Below, piece after piece: positions 19,465 to 28,568 of a DNA stretch of 64,000 nucleotides. The stretch spans positions 434,001 to 498,000 of the forward strand of contig NZ_VZOT01000001.1 in NCBI RefSeq assembly GCF_008801935.1. Direction: 5' to 3'. A program made the position numbers and the translations under genes. Positions within the stretch are counted from its first letter, which is position 1; each line of letters opens with the position of its first letter. This DNA is from Comamonas kerstersii. GTDB lineage: Bacteria; Pseudomonadota; Gammaproteobacteria; Burkholderiales; Burkholderiaceae_C. Under the pieces are notes generated by a model that was not told the origin of the DNA, ran no database searches, and was given only the letters and a program-made list of their open reading frames with translations.

Positions 19465-19547
19465 AGCACCTTGCGCTTGTATTTACTGGGTTTCAAAGCC
19501 CTGACGCATGCAAAGCGTGTGCCTGCAAGCGCCAGCTGCTTCACTTT
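19465..19547. repeat. CAAGCGCT paired repeat in the hisB-hisH gap
   Basis: The arms GCGCTTG (19473-19479) and CAAGCGC (19526-19532) are perfectly complementary. The flanks (CATAGCACC on the left, CAGCTGCTTCACTTTTT on the right) and the central TTTCAAA fit the family layout more loosely than the copies at 11497 and 34647. Confidence 0.65.
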
Positions 19548-20183
19548 TTACAGACTGCCCTTGGTGGAGGGCACGACACCCGCCATGCGCTCATCACGCT
19601 CCAGCGCAAAGCGCAGGGCACGGGCAAAGGCCTTGAAGATGGTCTCGCACTGGTGGTGGGCATTAAAGCCCTTGAGGTTGTCGATATGCAGGGTCACGCC
19701 TGCGTGGTTCACAAAGCCCTGGAAGAACTCGAACACCAGCTGGGTGTCCAGCTGACCAATGCTGCCAGCAGTGAACTTGCAGTCCATGTGCAGACCGGGG
19801 CGGCCAGAGAAGTCAATGACCACGCGGGAAAGCGCTTCATCCAGCGGCACATAGGCATGGCCGTAGCGGCGGATGCCCTTTTTGTCGCCCACGGCCTTGG
19901 CAAAGGCCTGGCCGAGGGTGATGCCGATGTCTTCCACCGTATGGTGGCCGTCGATGTGCAGATCGCCTGCGCATTCCACTTCCAGGTCAATCAGGCCGTG
20001 ACGGGCGATCTGGTCCAGCATGTGGTCCAGAAAGCCAATGCCGGAATTCAGACGTGCCTTGCCGGTGCCGTCCAGATTGACGCGCACCTGCACCCGCGTT
20101 TCAGCGGTGTTGCGCTGGACTTCCGCCACACGTGCAGTGGTGTCTGCTGCGGCGGCGGTGGAGGGGATCAATGCATTGCTCAT
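19548..20183 (-). CDS. hisB: Imidazoleglycerol-phosphate dehydratase
   Basis: HisB dehydrates imidazole glycerol phosphate, step six of the pathway. The 211-residue product is the monofunctional dehydratase without the phosphatase domain of the enterobacterial fusion. Metal-site motifs are present: [38 protein letters not shown], and the second DIxxH-like region [19 protein letters not shown] start at the ATG at 20183, which has AAGGAG upstream and overlaps the hisC stop; a reading from 20252 would overlap hisC deeply. Confidence 0.96.
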   Translation of the reverse strand: MSNALIPSTAAAADTTARVAEVQRNTAETRVQVRVNLDGTGKARLNSGIGFLDHMLDQIARHGLIDLEVECAGDLHIDGHHTVEDIGITLGQAFAKAVGDKKGIRRYGHAYVPLDEALSRVVIDFSGRPGLHMDCKFTAGSIGQLDTQLVFEFFQGFVNHAGVTLHIDNLKGFNAHHQCETIFKAFARALRFALERDERMAGVVPSTKGSL

Positions 20184-21298
20184 AAAGACTCCTTCATAGC
20201 TGCCAACATCTGGGCATTTTCTTCGGCTGTGCCTACGGTCAGGCGCAGGCAATTGGCCAGCAACGGGTGCATGGCCGAAACGTTTTTCACCAGCACGCCG
20301 CGCGCCTTCATCTCGGCCTGTGCCTTGGCGGCATCACGCACGCGCACCAGCACCATATTGGCTTCGGAGGGCCAGACCTTTTCTACGCCATCGAGTGCCT
20401 GCAGGGCATCGATCAGGGGCTGGCGTTCCGCACGGATCGCGGCGGCCTGGTCGGCGTACAGCTCGGCATGCTCCAGCGCAAAGATGGCGGTCTCGCAGTT
20501 GAGCACGCTGATGTTGTAAGGGGGGCGCACCTTGTCGAGTTCGTTGACGATGGCTTCAGGCCCAATCAGGTAACCCAAGCGCGCACCGGCCAAGCCGAAC
20601 TTGGAGAGCGTCCGCATCAGCAGCACGTGGCCATTGCGCTCGGGGTGAGCCTTCATCTGCGTGATCCAGCTGCGGCTGGCAAAGGGCTGGTAAGCCTCGT
20701 CCATGACCACCAGGCCACCGACTTCGCCCACGGCGTCAATCACGGCCTGCACCTTGTCTTCATCCCACAGCGTGGCGGTGGGGTTGTTGGGGTAGGCGAT
20801 ATAGGTCACCGCAGGCTGGTGCTCGGCAATCGCGGCCCGCATGGCGGGCACGTCCAGGTCAAAGTCCTCGGTCAGCTGCACCGCCACAAAGTCCAGGCCC
20901 TGCAGCTGTGCCGACAGCGGATACATCACAAAGCCCGGCATGGGCGCGATCATCTTCGCGCGGCCGTTTGCTGTGGGCTGCGCGGTGGCCAGGGCCAGCA
21001 GCGTGATGATTTCGTCCGAGCCATTGCCCAGCAGCACGGCGCTGCCTTCAGGCGCACCGGCGTAGTCGCTGAGCATCTGCTTGAGCACTTCCAGGCGCTC
21101 GCCGGGATAGCGGTTGATTTCCAGCGCCCCCAGACGCTCGCCCAGTGCCTTTTGCAGCGCCAGCGGCAGGCGGAAGGGGTTCTCCATGGTGTCCATCTTC
21201 AGCAGGCCTTGCGAGGCTTGTACGTGATAGGCGGACATGGCGCGCACATCGGCGCGAATGCGCTCCAGTGCTTTGGCTTGGGTGGGAGAGACTGACAT
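20180..21298 (-). CDS. hisC: Histidinol-phosphate aminotransferase
   Basis: HisC is the PLP-dependent aminotransferase that makes histidinol phosphate. The 372-residue fold-type-I enzyme has [49 protein letters not shown] and the PLP-lysine segment [19 protein letters not shown]. It is complete. It overlaps hisB by four bases and begins 57 bases after the toxin-like gene that separates it from hisD. Confidence 0.97.
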   Translation of the reverse strand: MSVSPTQAKALERIRADVRAMSAYHVQASQGLLKMDTMENPFRLPLALQKALGERLGALEINRYPGERLEVLKQMLSDYAGAPEGSAVLLGNGSDEIITLLALATAQPTANGRAKMIAPMPGFVMYPLSAQLQGLDFVAVQLTEDFDLDVPAMRAAIAEHQPAVTYIAYPNNPTATLWDEDKVQAVIDAVGEVGGLVVMDEAYQPFASRSWITQMKAHPERNGHVLLMRTLSKFGLAGARLGYLIGPEAIVNELDKVRPPYNISVLNCETAIFALEHAELYADQAAAIRAERQPLIDALQALDGVEKVWPSEANMVLVRVRDAAKAQAEMKARGVLVKNVSAMHPLLANCLRLTVGTAEENAQMLAAMKESL

Positions 21299-21355
21299 GG
21301 AATTTACACTTTCAAAAGCTTCATTCGGGCAGATGCGGGGGCACTCGTTGTGGGC

Positions 21356-21799
21356 TCAGGCACCTTGGGATTCGGTGTGCGGCGCCATCTGCAGCGGGTG
21401 CACCATGGTCACTCCGCCATACTGGGCGCCATGCGGCAGATGCAGGGTCAGCATATGTTCACAGCCGCTGTGCTGGGCGCAGGCTACAGCCAGGCAATCC
21501 GCAAATGGCAGGGCATGGCGCGCCTGCACAGCCCACGCGGTTTCCAGCGTGGCGGCATCGGTTTTCCAGGGGTTCCAGGTCTGGTAGCGGCGGATGGCGG
21601 CTCGCGCATCGCCCTGCGACATGGGCTGGGCATCGCTAGTGACCTGGTCGTAGAACTCCACCAGCGACTGGTTGGCCGTGCGTCCTGTGCGCGTGCGCCA
21701 CAGCAGATCCAGCCAGGCCAGCACCGCCGCATACAGCGCGCCATTGCCCGTATCTTCGGCAGCAATCAGGACCGAGGTATCTACAAACACGGGGTTCAT
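21356..21799 (-). CDS. PIN-domain toxin-like protein (VapC type)
   Basis: A 147-residue PIN-domain protein. PIN toxins are Mg-dependent RNases. The expected acidic residues are Asp7 (PVFVDTSVLI), Glu48 (NQSLVEFY) and Asp101 (LPFADCLAVACA). The fourth position is altered: where relatives have SED before LxHG, this protein reads MLTLHLPHG (about residues 116-124). Its ATG overlaps the antitoxin stop by four bases, the usual order for such pairs. The pair sits between hisD and hisC on the same strand. Activity may be reduced by the altered site; that is inference. Confidence 0.85.
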   Translation of the reverse strand: MNPVFVDTSVLIAAEDTGNGALYAAVLAWLDLLWRTRTGRTANQSLVEFYDQVTSDAQPMSQGDARAAIRRYQTWNPWKTDAATLETAWAVQARHALPFADCLAVACAQHSGCEHMLTLHLPHGAQYGGVTMVHPLQMAPHTESQGA

Positions 21800-22068
21800 G
21801 CGGCCGCTTCCTGTTCAGAGGTTTTCTGGCCTTTAGAGCGCTTGCCAGCTGCGCTGCGCGCTACGGTTTTTGCTGCCTGGTGAGCGGCTTGCCAAGTGCG
21901 CTCATCGGTGCGCCAGGCCAGGTAGGCACGCTCGTAGGCGTCCTCGCGGCGCTGCATCTCGGCCATGAAGTCACCCAGCATGCGCGAGACGCTGGTGCCG
22001 CGCCGTGCTGCCTCGATACGTGCCCATTCCAGCACGCTGTCTTCCACGGTAATGGTGACGTTTTTCAT
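21796..22068 (-). CDS. Ribbon-helix-helix antitoxin (VapB type)
   Basis: A 90-residue protein. The N-terminal NVTITVEDSVLEWARIEAAR is a strand followed by a helix, and GTSVSRMLGDFM is a second helix, as in CopG/RHH DNA-binding antitoxins. The rest is charged and alanine-rich, fit to wrap a toxin. It is immediately upstream of, and overlaps, the PIN gene. Two tandem 15-base palindromes at 22081-22111, starting 12 bases before its ATG, look like its autoregulatory operator. Confidence 0.85.
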   Translation of the reverse strand: MKNVTITVEDSVLEWARIEAARRGTSVSRMLGDFMAEMQRREDAYERAYLAWRTDERTWQAAHQAAKTVARSAAGKRSKGQKTSEQEAAA

Positions 22069-22080
22069 GCCAGCCAGTCT

Positions 22081-22111
22081 ACACGAATTTCGTGTGACAC
22101 TAAATTCGTGT
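22081..22111 (-). promoter_or_regulatory. Tandem palindromic operator of the toxin-antitoxin pair
   Basis: ACACGAATTTCGTGT (22081-22095) is a perfect palindrome around one central base. ACACTAAATTCGTGT (22097-22111) is the same site with one mismatched pair. One base separates them, so they are 16 bases centre to centre. A third half-site, TTCGTGT, follows at about 22116-22122. The position just upstream of an RHH antitoxin start is that of an autoregulated TA operator. Confidence 0.75.
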
Positions 22112-22202
22112 CATCTTCGTGTGCGATGGCCTGCATAGCCACACGCACAAAAAAGCCGCTGACTCTTGCGAGTACAGCGGCTTGATATGCATTGAAACGC
22201 GT

Positions 22203-23519
22203 TTACTTCAGACGCATTTCCGCAGCGCGGGCGTGACCCTGCAGACCTTCGCCATAGGCGAGTTCTGCGGCAATCTTGCCCAGCACCTGGGCACCGGCTT
22301 CGCTCACTTCAATGATGGAGCTGCGCTTCTGGAAGTCATACACCCCCAGCGGCGAGGAAAAACGCGCTGTGCCACTGGTGGGCAACACGTGGTTGGGGCC
22401 TGCACAGTAGTCACCCAGCGATTCGCTGGTGTAGGCACCCAAAAAGATGGCACCGGCGTGCTTGAGCAGCGGCTCCCACTTGTGCGGATCATTGCTGGAG
22501 ACTTCCAGGTGCTCGGGCGCGATGCGGTTGGAGATAGCGCAAGCCTCTTCCATGCTGCGCGTCAGAATCAAGGCGCCGCGGCCGTTCAGGCTCTTGGCGA
22601 TGATGTCCTTGCGGGGCATTTCGGGCAGCAGGCGGTCAATCTCGCGCTGCACGGCATCCAGATAGGCGGCATCAGGGCTGAGCAGAATGGATTGCGCCAG
22701 CTCGTCGTGCTCAGCCTGGCTGAACAAGTCCATGGCCACCCACTCAGGCGGTGTCGTGCCATCGGCCAGCACCAGAATTTCCGAAGGGCCTGCAATCATG
22801 TCGATGCCCACCAGACCAAACACGCGCTTCTTGGCGCTGGCTACGTAGGCGTTGCCGGGGCCGGTGATCTTGTCGACCTTGGGCACAGTGGCCGTACCGT
22901 AAGCCAGCGCCGCCACCGCCTGCGCACCACCAATGGTGAAGGCGCGGTGCACGCCAGCCACATAGGCGGCAGCCAGCACCAGCTGGTTTTTCTCGCCGCG
23001 CGGAGTAGGCACGACCATGATGATTTCAGGCACACCCGCCACCTGCGCAGGGATGGCATTCATCAGCACACTCGAGGGGTAGGCCGCCTTGCCACCGGGC
23101 ACATAGATGCCCACGCGGTCCAGCGGCGTCACCTTCTGGCCCAGCAGGGTGCCGTCTTCGTCACGGTAACTCCAGCTCTCGCCATTGGCCTTTTTCTGGG
23201 CTTCGTGATAGCTGCGCACGCGCTTGGCAGCGGCTTCCAGTGCGGTCTTCTGTGCTTCGCCCAGGCTGTCGAAGGCGGCTTTCAGCTCTTCCTTGCTCAG
23301 CTCCAGCGCCTGGACGCTGTCCACCTGCAGGCCGTCAAAGCGCGCGGTGTACTCCAGCACGGCAGCATCGCCGCGCTGCTGCACGTCGGCCAGGATGTCA
23401 GCCACGCGCTGCTCGATCGCAGCGTCCGTATCGGCCGACCAATGCAGGCGTTGCGCAAAATCATGTTCGAAATTGGCATCCGCGGTGGACAGACGGAGGG
23501 GTTTAGCTGCGATTTCCAT
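22203..23519 (-). CDS. hisD: Histidinol dehydrogenase
   Basis: HisD oxidises histidinol to histidine in two NAD-dependent steps. The 438-residue zinc enzyme has [44 protein letters not shown], the ligand/catalytic segment [17 protein letters not shown], and the tail [18 protein letters not shown]. It follows hisG by 33 bases and is separated from hisC by the toxin-antitoxin pair. Confidence 0.97.
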   Translation of the reverse strand: MEIAAKPLRLSTADANFEHDFAQRLHWSADTDAAIEQRVADILADVQQRGDAAVLEYTARFDGLQVDSVQALELSKEELKAAFDSLGEAQKTALEAAAKRVRSYHEAQKKANGESWSYRDEDGTLLGQKVTPLDRVGIYVPGGKAAYPSSVLMNAIPAQVAGVPEIIMVVPTPRGEKNQLVLAAAYVAGVHRAFTIGGAQAVAALAYGTATVPKVDKITGPGNAYVASAKKRVFGLVGIDMIAGPSEILVLADGTTPPEWVAMDLFSQAEHDELAQSILLSPDAAYLDAVQREIDRLLPEMPRKDIIAKSLNGRGALILTRSMEEACAISNRIAPEHLEVSSNDPHKWEPLLKHAGAIFLGAYTSESLGDYCAGPNHVLPTSGTARFSSPLGVYDFQKRSSIIEVSEAGAQVLGKIAAELAYGEGLQGHARAAEMRLK

Positions 23520-23552
23520 AGTACTTACTGCTTCAACAGTGGGAGAAAAAAC

Positions 23553-24203
23553 TTATTTGTTCTTGGCTTGCACGGCTTGCGTAAACACATCAATGATGTG
23601 GCGCAGCTGCTTTTGCTTGAGCTTGAGCGAGGCCTGGTTGACCACCAGACGCGAGCTGATGTCCATGATGGGCTCCACCTCGACCAGATCGTTGGCCTTG
23701 AGCGTATTGCCGGTGGACACCAGGTCCACGATGGCATCGGCCATGCCGGTCAGCGGTGCCAGCTCCATGGAGCCATACAGCTTGATCATGTCCACGTGCA
23801 CGCCCTTCTTGGCGAAGAACTCGCGCGCAATCGTGGGGTACTTGGTGGCGACCTTCAGGCGTGCACCCTGCTTGACGGCATGCGCATAGTCAAAGCCATT
23901 GCGCACGGCCACGCTGACGCGGCACTTGGCAATCTGCAGGTCCAGCGGCTGGTACAGGCCCTGGCCACCGTGCTCGATCAGCGAATCGAGACCCGACACG
24001 CCCAGGTCGGCACCGCCGTACTGCACGTACACCGGCACGTCGGAGGCGCGCACCAGCACCACGCGCACGTCAGGCTGGTTGGTGTCAAAAATCAGCTTGC
24101 GGGATTTTTCAACGTCTTCGGTGACTTCAATGCCTGCAGCGGCCAGCAGCGGCACGGTTTCTTCAAAGATACGGCCCTTGGACAGGGCAATGGTGATGCT
24201 CAT
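23553..24203 (-). CDS. hisG: ATP phosphoribosyltransferase, short form
   Basis: HisG catalyses the first and feedback-inhibited step of histidine synthesis. The 216-residue product is the short form: it has the catalytic domains ([49 protein letters not shown]) but no C-terminal regulatory ACT-like domain. In this class a HisZ partner supplies regulation; none is encoded in this window. Its ATG overlaps the murA stop by four bases, coupling the his genes to murA. Confidence 0.96.
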   Translation of the reverse strand: MSITIALSKGRIFEETVPLLAAAGIEVTEDVEKSRKLIFDTNQPDVRVVLVRASDVPVYVQYGGADLGVSGLDSLIEHGGQGLYQPLDLQIAKCRVSVAVRNGFDYAHAVKQGARLKVATKYPTIAREFFAKKGVHVDMIKLYGSMELAPLTGMADAIVDLVSTGNTLKANDLVEVEPIMDISSRLVVNQASLKLKQKQLRHIIDVFTQAVQAKNK

Positions 24204-25468
24204 TGCGAGACTCTTTCAATATCTGCGCCCAAGCCACGCAGCTTGGCTTCCATGCGATCGTAGCCGCGATCCAGGTGGTAAATGCGGTCCACCATGGTCT
24301 CTCCCTTGGCCACGAGGCCTGCAATCACCAAACTCGCAGACGCACGCAAGTCGGTCGCCATCACCGTCGCACCGGACAAAGGCTTGCCACCTTCCACCGT
24401 GGCCACGCGGCCATCGGTGCTGATCTGCGCCCCCAGTCGCAGCATCTCATTGACGTGCATGAAGCGGTTTTCAAAGATGGTCTCGGTGACCACGCTGGTG
24501 CCTTCCGCCACCAAGTTCAGCGCCATGAACTGCGCCTGCATGTCGGTGGGGAAACCGGGGTATTCGGTGGTACGGAAGCTCTGGGCCTTGAGCTTGCCTT
24601 CGCTGCGAATGCGGATGCCGCCGTCTTCGGCCGTCACCTGCGCACCAGCATCGACCAGCTTGTCGATCACGGCACCGAGATGGTCGGCACGGCCATGGCG
24701 CAGGAAGGCCTCGCCACCGGTCGCCGCCACGGCGCACAGGAAGGTACCGGCTTCAATGCGGTCAGCCACCACGGCATGCTCGCAGCCGTGCAGCGCTTCG
24801 ACGCCCTGAATCACGATGCGGCTGGTGCCGTGGCCTTCAATCCTGGCGCCCATCTTGATCAGCATTTCGGCCAGATCAGTGATCTCGGGCTCCATGGCGG
24901 CGTTTTCCAGCACAGTTTCGCCTTCGGCCAGGGCCGCTGCCATCAGAAAGTTTTCCGTACCCGTCACCGTCACCATGTCGGTGGTGATACGCGCACCCTT
25001 CAGGCGCGTCCAGCCTTCGGGCAGGCTGGCGTTCATGTAGCCGTTCTCGACCGTGATGATGGCTCCCATGGCCTGCAGACCCTTGATGTGCTGGTCCACC
25101 GGGCGCGAACCGATCGCGCAGCCGCCGGGCAGCGACACCTTGGCGCGGCCAAAGCGCGCCAGCAGGGGACCGAGCGCCAGCACCGAAGCGCGCATGGTCT
25201 TGACCAGCTCGTAAGGGGCTTCGGGATTGTTCAGCGCACCGGCATCGAGTTTGACGGTGCCATTGTCATCACGCTCGGCGCTCACACCCATGTTACGAAT
25301 GAGCTTGAGCATGGTAGCCACGTCCTGCAGACGAGGCACGTTGTGCAGGGTCACGGGCTCGGCCGACAGCAGTGCAGCGCACAGCTCAGGCAGGGCCGCA
25401 TTCTTTGCACCGGAAATCAGCACCTCACCGTGCAGGCTGCGGCCGCCGCGAATCAGAAGTTTGTCCAT
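24200..25468 (-). CDS. murA: UDP-N-acetylglucosamine 1-carboxyvinyltransferase
   Basis: MurA makes the first committed peptidoglycan precursor by adding enolpyruvate to UDP-GlcNAc. The 422-residue protein begins [27 protein letters not shown], with the UDP-GlcNAc lysine-asparagine pair, has the fosfomycin-target cysteine in [12 protein letters not shown], and the late [13 protein letters not shown] and [11 protein letters not shown] motifs. The cysteine suggests normal fosfomycin binding. It is followed by hisG and preceded by ibaG, the same murA-ibaG pairing as in E. coli. Confidence 0.97.
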   Translation of the reverse strand: MDKLLIRGGRSLHGEVLISGAKNAALPELCAALLSAEPVTLHNVPRLQDVATMLKLIRNMGVSAERDDNGTVKLDAGALNNPEAPYELVKTMRASVLALGPLLARFGRAKVSLPGGCAIGSRPVDQHIKGLQAMGAIITVENGYMNASLPEGWTRLKGARITTDMVTVTGTENFLMAAALAEGETVLENAAMEPEITDLAEMLIKMGARIEGHGTSRIVIQGVEALHGCEHAVVADRIEAGTFLCAVAATGGEAFLRHGRADHLGAVIDKLVDAGAQVTAEDGGIRIRSEGKLKAQSFRTTEYPGFPTDMQAQFMALNLVAEGTSVVTETIFENRFMHVNEMLRLGAQISTDGRVATVEGGKPLSGATVMATDLRASASLVIAGLVAKGETMVDRIYHLDRGYDRMEAKLRGLGADIERVSQ

Positions 25469-25524
25469 GGCGTTGGAGCCTTGAATCGAAATATGAATGA
25501 AATCAGGCTCAAACCCTTATGGAT

Positions 25525-25547
25525 CAAGCGCTGATAGCTATGATTTT
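25525..25547. repeat. CAAGCGCT repeat, single half-unit
   Basis: CAAGCGCTGATAGCTAT (25525-25541) followed by a T run matches the half-unit consensus. No left partner is seen. It lies between ibaG and murA. Confidence 0.7.
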
Positions 25548-25790
25548 TTAGACCGCTTTGTCCGCCCACTCGGCAGGCGTGAAAGTCTTCATGGACAAGG
25601 CATGCACCTCATCGGTCTTGATACGCTCGCCCAGGGTGGCATAGACCAGACGCTGACGCGCCAGCAGGCGCTTGCCTTCGAACTCTGGCGAGACAATCGT
25701 GGCAAACCAATGGCGGCCATCCCCTTCCACAGCCAGATGCTCGCAGTGCAAACCTGCGCGAATAATGGATTCGAGTTGATCAGCAGTCAT
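25548..25790 (-). CDS. ibaG: BolA-family protein IbaG
   Basis: An 80-residue BolA-like protein from the ATG at 25790 (MTADQLESII). BolA proteins pair with monothiol glutaredoxins in iron-sulfur handling. The fold segments are FATIVSPEFEGKRLLARQRLVYATLGERI and the conserved EVHALSMKTFTPAEW. Its position directly ahead of murA and close to mla genes matches E. coli ibaG, in the mlaFEDCB-ibaG-murA order. A perfect eight-pair hairpin (25801-25823) lies in its leader. Confidence 0.9.
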   Translation of the reverse strand: MTADQLESIIRAGLHCEHLAVEGDGRHWFATIVSPEFEGKRLLARQRLVYATLGERIKTDEVHALSMKTFTPAEWADKAV

Positions 25791-25847
25791 TATGTTCTTG
25801 GTGCTGCGACACAGGCGCAGCACATCTTCTCCATCGAGGATGTTTCT

Positions 25848-26618
25848 TTAATGGCGGATTTTGTAGCCAATGCGCAGCAGATGAATGGCCACGCCACTGA
25901 CGAGCAGCCATGCCACGCCGACGATAGCCAGGCTCACCCAGGGGGAGACATCGCTCTGGCCAAAAAAGCCGTATCTGAAGCCATCAATCATGTAGAAAAA
26001 CGGATTCAGGTGGCTGACCTGCTGCCAGAAAGGCGGCAAGGACTGGATAGAATAGAACACGCCCGACAGAAACGTCATGGGCATGATCAAAAAGTTCTGA
26101 AAGGCCGCCATCTGGTCGAACTTGTCGGCCCACAGACCAGCAATCAGACCCAGCGTGCCCAACAGTGCTGCGCCCAGGAAGGCAAACACCACGATCCATA
26201 CCGGCGCGGCCGCCACGGGTGGCGTGAAAAACAGGGTGACGATGTACACGCCCAGCCCCACCACCAGACCGCGCACGATGGACGAACCCACATAGGCCGC
26301 AAACCAGGCCCAGTGCGACAGCGGCGTGAGCAAAATGAACACCACGCTGCCCATGATCTTGCTCTGCACCAGGCTGGATGAGCTGTTGGCAAAGGCGTTC
26401 TGCAGCACGCTCATCATCACCAGCCCCGGCACCAGAAAGGCCGTGTAGCTGACGCCATCGAACACCTGCACATGGTCTTCAAGCACATGGCCAAAGATCA
26501 GCAGGTAGAGCACGGCCGTCATCACGGGCGCAGCCACGGTCTGGAAGCTCACCTTCCAGAACCGCAGAATTTCCTTGTAGAACAGCGAAGTCCAGCCTTG
26601 CATCTGCGGGAACATCAT
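25848..26618 (-). CDS. ABC-2 type exporter permease (YadH-like)
   Basis: A 256-residue, six-helix ABC-2 permease. It opens QGWTSLFYKEILRFWKVSFQ and has helices around VMTAVLYLLIFGHVL, FLVPGLVMMSVLQNAF and the C-terminal SPWVSLAIVGVAWLLVSG. The FLSGVFYSIQSLPPFWQQVSHLNPFFYMIDGFRYGF stretch is the ABC-2 signature region of the YadH/NodJ type. Its start overlaps the stop of the ATPase gene. The substrate is unknown. The pair lies within the mla-ibaG-murA series. Confidence 0.88.
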   Translation of the reverse strand: MMFPQMQGWTSLFYKEILRFWKVSFQTVAAPVMTAVLYLLIFGHVLEDHVQVFDGVSYTAFLVPGLVMMSVLQNAFANSSSSLVQSKIMGSVVFILLTPLSHWAWFAAYVGSSIVRGLVVGLGVYIVTLFFTPPVAAAPVWIVVFAFLGAALLGTLGLIAGLWADKFDQMAAFQNFLIMPMTFLSGVFYSIQSLPPFWQQVSHLNPFFYMIDGFRYGFFGQSDVSPWVSLAIVGVAWLLVSGVAIHLLRIGYKIRH

Positions 26619-27520
26619 GCAGCCCCCTGCATCACTTGCAAGAACACGTCTTCGAGCTCGGCACGGCGGATTTCCATGTCTTCCATCACCACATTGGCCT
26701 CACGCAGGGCGGCCAGAAAACGTTCGATATCGGCAGGGCCTTGTGCGGGCAATTGCACGACACGGCCCGTCACACGGGCCTGGCCTGCTATCGATTCAGG
26801 CAGCACGCTGTCGGTCTTGAACTGCAGCACATTGGACGAAGCCGTCTTGAGCAGGTTGGAGGTGTCATCCAGCGCCACCACATGCCCGTGCTTGAGCATG
26901 GCAATGCGGTTGCACAGCGCCTCGGCTTCTTCCAGATAGTGCGTGGTCAGCAAGACCGTGTGGCCCTGCTTGTTGAGCTTGCTGATGAAGTGCCACAGCG
27001 TCTGGCGCAGCTCCACATCCACACCGGCCGTGGGTTCATCGAGCACGATGATGGGCGGCTTGTGCACCAGCGCCTGCGCCACCAGCACACGGCGCTTCAT
27101 GCCGCCCGAGAGCTGGCGCATATTGGCATGTGCCTTGTCGGCCAGCCCCAGGCTTTCCAGCAGCTCATCAATCCATGCGTCATTGTTTTTGACGCCAAAG
27201 TAGCCGGACTGCAGGCGCAGGGTTTCGCGCACATTGAAGAAAGGGTCAAACACCAGTTCCTGCGGCACCACCCCCAGCTGCTTGCGCGCGGCGGCAAAGT
27301 CTTTTTGCACATGCTTGCCCATGACCGTGATATGGCCGCTACTGGGCTTGGCCAGACCGGCAAGCAGGCTGATGAGGGTGGTCTTGCCCGCGCCATTGGG
27401 GCCGAGCAGACCGAAGAACTCGCCCTCGGCAATGTCCAGGCTCACGTTCTGGAGTGCCTGAAAATCACCTTTGGAGCTGGTGTAGGTCTTGGAGACGGAT
27501 TGGATGGAGACAGCTGGCAT
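26615..27520 (-). CDS. ABC exporter ATP-binding protein (YadG-like)
   Basis: A 301-residue ATPase with Walker A GPNGAGKTT, Q-loop region VPQELVFDPFFNV, signature LSGGMKRRVLVAQALVHKP, Walker B IIVLDEPTAGVD and the H-loop TTHYLEEAE. A C-terminal extension of about 80 residues is usual in YadG/CcmA-type exporters. It pairs with the downstream permease by a four-base overlap. It follows mlaB and may share the mla transcript. Confidence 0.9.
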   Translation of the reverse strand: MPAVSIQSVSKTYTSSKGDFQALQNVSLDIAEGEFFGLLGPNGAGKTTLISLLAGLAKPSSGHITVMGKHVQKDFAAARKQLGVVPQELVFDPFFNVRETLRLQSGYFGVKNNDAWIDELLESLGLADKAHANMRQLSGGMKRRVLVAQALVHKPPIIVLDEPTAGVDVELRQTLWHFISKLNKQGHTVLLTTHYLEEAEALCNRIAMLKHGHVVALDDTSNLLKTASSNVLQFKTDSVLPESIAGQARVTGRVVQLPAQGPADIERFLAALREANVVMEDMEIRRAELEDVFLQVMQGAA

Positions 27521-27577
27521 GGGAACCCGACATTCTAAGGCCCCCGGGGTAAGCCAGCATGGGCACGGTTTTGCAGA

Positions 27578-27880
27578 TCAGACAGCGGCTGCAGTGGCAG
27601 CTTCAGGGTCCAGCAGGGGCATGACGCCATAGACCTGGGCCAGCGAACGCAGGCTGTCTGTCCAGCCCAGTACGCGCAGGCTTTGCTGCCGCTTTTGGGC
27701 TGCACGGCGGCAGGCCAGCAGCAACGCCAGCCCTGCCGAGTCAAAGGACTGCACGCCGGACGCATCCAGCGCCAGCGCCGCACCAGAGGGCTGCGCCTGC
27801 ATGGTCTGCAGCAACTGGGTGCGGATGGCAGCCACGGTATCCGCGGTCAATACGGCAGGCAGTGCAATCGTGTGACTCAT
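27578..27880 (-). CDS. mlaB: STAS-domain protein MlaB
   Basis: MlaB is the small cytoplasmic STAS subunit that stabilises the MlaFEDB phospholipid transporter. From the ATG at 27880 the product has 100 residues. It begins MSHTIALPAVLTADTVAAIR and has ALDASGVQSFDSAGLALLLACRRAA, the STAS core with the D-S-A-G loop (the Thr/Ser position contacts MlaF). A longer reading would overlap mlaC. It lies eight bases after mlaC. Confidence 0.88.
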   Translation of the reverse strand: MSHTIALPAVLTADTVAAIRTQLLQTMQAQPSGAALALDASGVQSFDSAGLALLLACRRAAQKRQQSLRVLGWTDSLRSLAQVYGVMPLLDPEAATAAAV

Positions 27881-27888
27881 GACAGGCT

Positions 27889-28527
27889 TTACTTCGCGTT
27901 CTTGGCTTCCACAGCCATCGTGCGGTTGGCCAGGGCCTGAATCAGGCCGTCGATACCGCCCTTGTTCAGCTCCTGGGCGAACTGCGTGCGATAGGTTTCC
28001 ACCATCCACACGCCCAGCACATTCATGTTGTAGATCTTCCAGCCCTTGCCGTCGCCGTTTTCCACACGGAAGTCCAGCTGCACGGGCTCGCCCTTGCCAA
28101 TCACCTCGGTGCGTACCAGCACATCGGTGTCGCCGGGTGCTGCACGCAAGGGCTTGACCTCCACACGCTCATCACTGACCTGCTTGAGCGCACCGGCATA
28201 GGTGCGGATCAGCATGTTCTTGAACTCCTGCTGCAGGCGTTCGCGCTGCTCAGGGGTCGCCTGGCGCCACATGGGGCCCACTGCCGCAGAAGTCATCTTG
28301 CGGAAGTTCACATGGGGCATGACCACGGTGTCCACCAGCTGCGAAATGCGGGCGATATTGCCGTTGCGCAGCTCGGGATCGGCCTTGATGGTTTCCAGCA
28401 CATCGGCCGACAGGCGCTTGACCAGTGCATCCGGTGTTTCCACGGCTGCCTGAGCGCCCACAGGGCCTGCCATCCACATGGCCGATGTGGCCAGCATCCA
28501 GGCCGCAAGGGTGCGACGTTGCATCAT
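27889..28527 (-). CDS. mlaC: Periplasmic phospholipid-binding protein MlaC
   Basis: MlaC ferries phospholipids between MlaA in the outer membrane and MlaD in the inner membrane. The 212-residue precursor has a Sec leader (MMQRRTLAAWMLATSAMWMA, ending GAQA) and family segments TVVMPHVNFRKMTSAAVGPMW, FKNMLIRTYAGAL and WKIYNMNVLGVWMVETYRTQF. I choose the ATG at 28527, which has AGGA six bases upstream; the ATG at 28533 sits too close to it. Confidence 0.93.
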   Translation of the reverse strand: MMQRRTLAAWMLATSAMWMAGPVGAQAAVETPDALVKRLSADVLETIKADPELRNGNIARISQLVDTVVMPHVNFRKMTSAAVGPMWRQATPEQRERLQQEFKNMLIRTYAGALKQVSDERVEVKPLRAAPGDTDVLVRTEVIGKGEPVQLDFRVENGDGKGWKIYNMNVLGVWMVETYRTQFAQELNKGGIDGLIQALANRTMAVEAKNAK

Positions 28528-28568
28528 AGACATTCCTTTCTCGCGCCGGGGTTGCACCCCGGCATGGC

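Noticed and set aside
22119-24263. A 714-codon open frame on the plus strand, opposite hisD and hisG
   Set aside because: It crosses two well-supported his genes and an intergenic gap without motifs; this is codon-bias shadowing.
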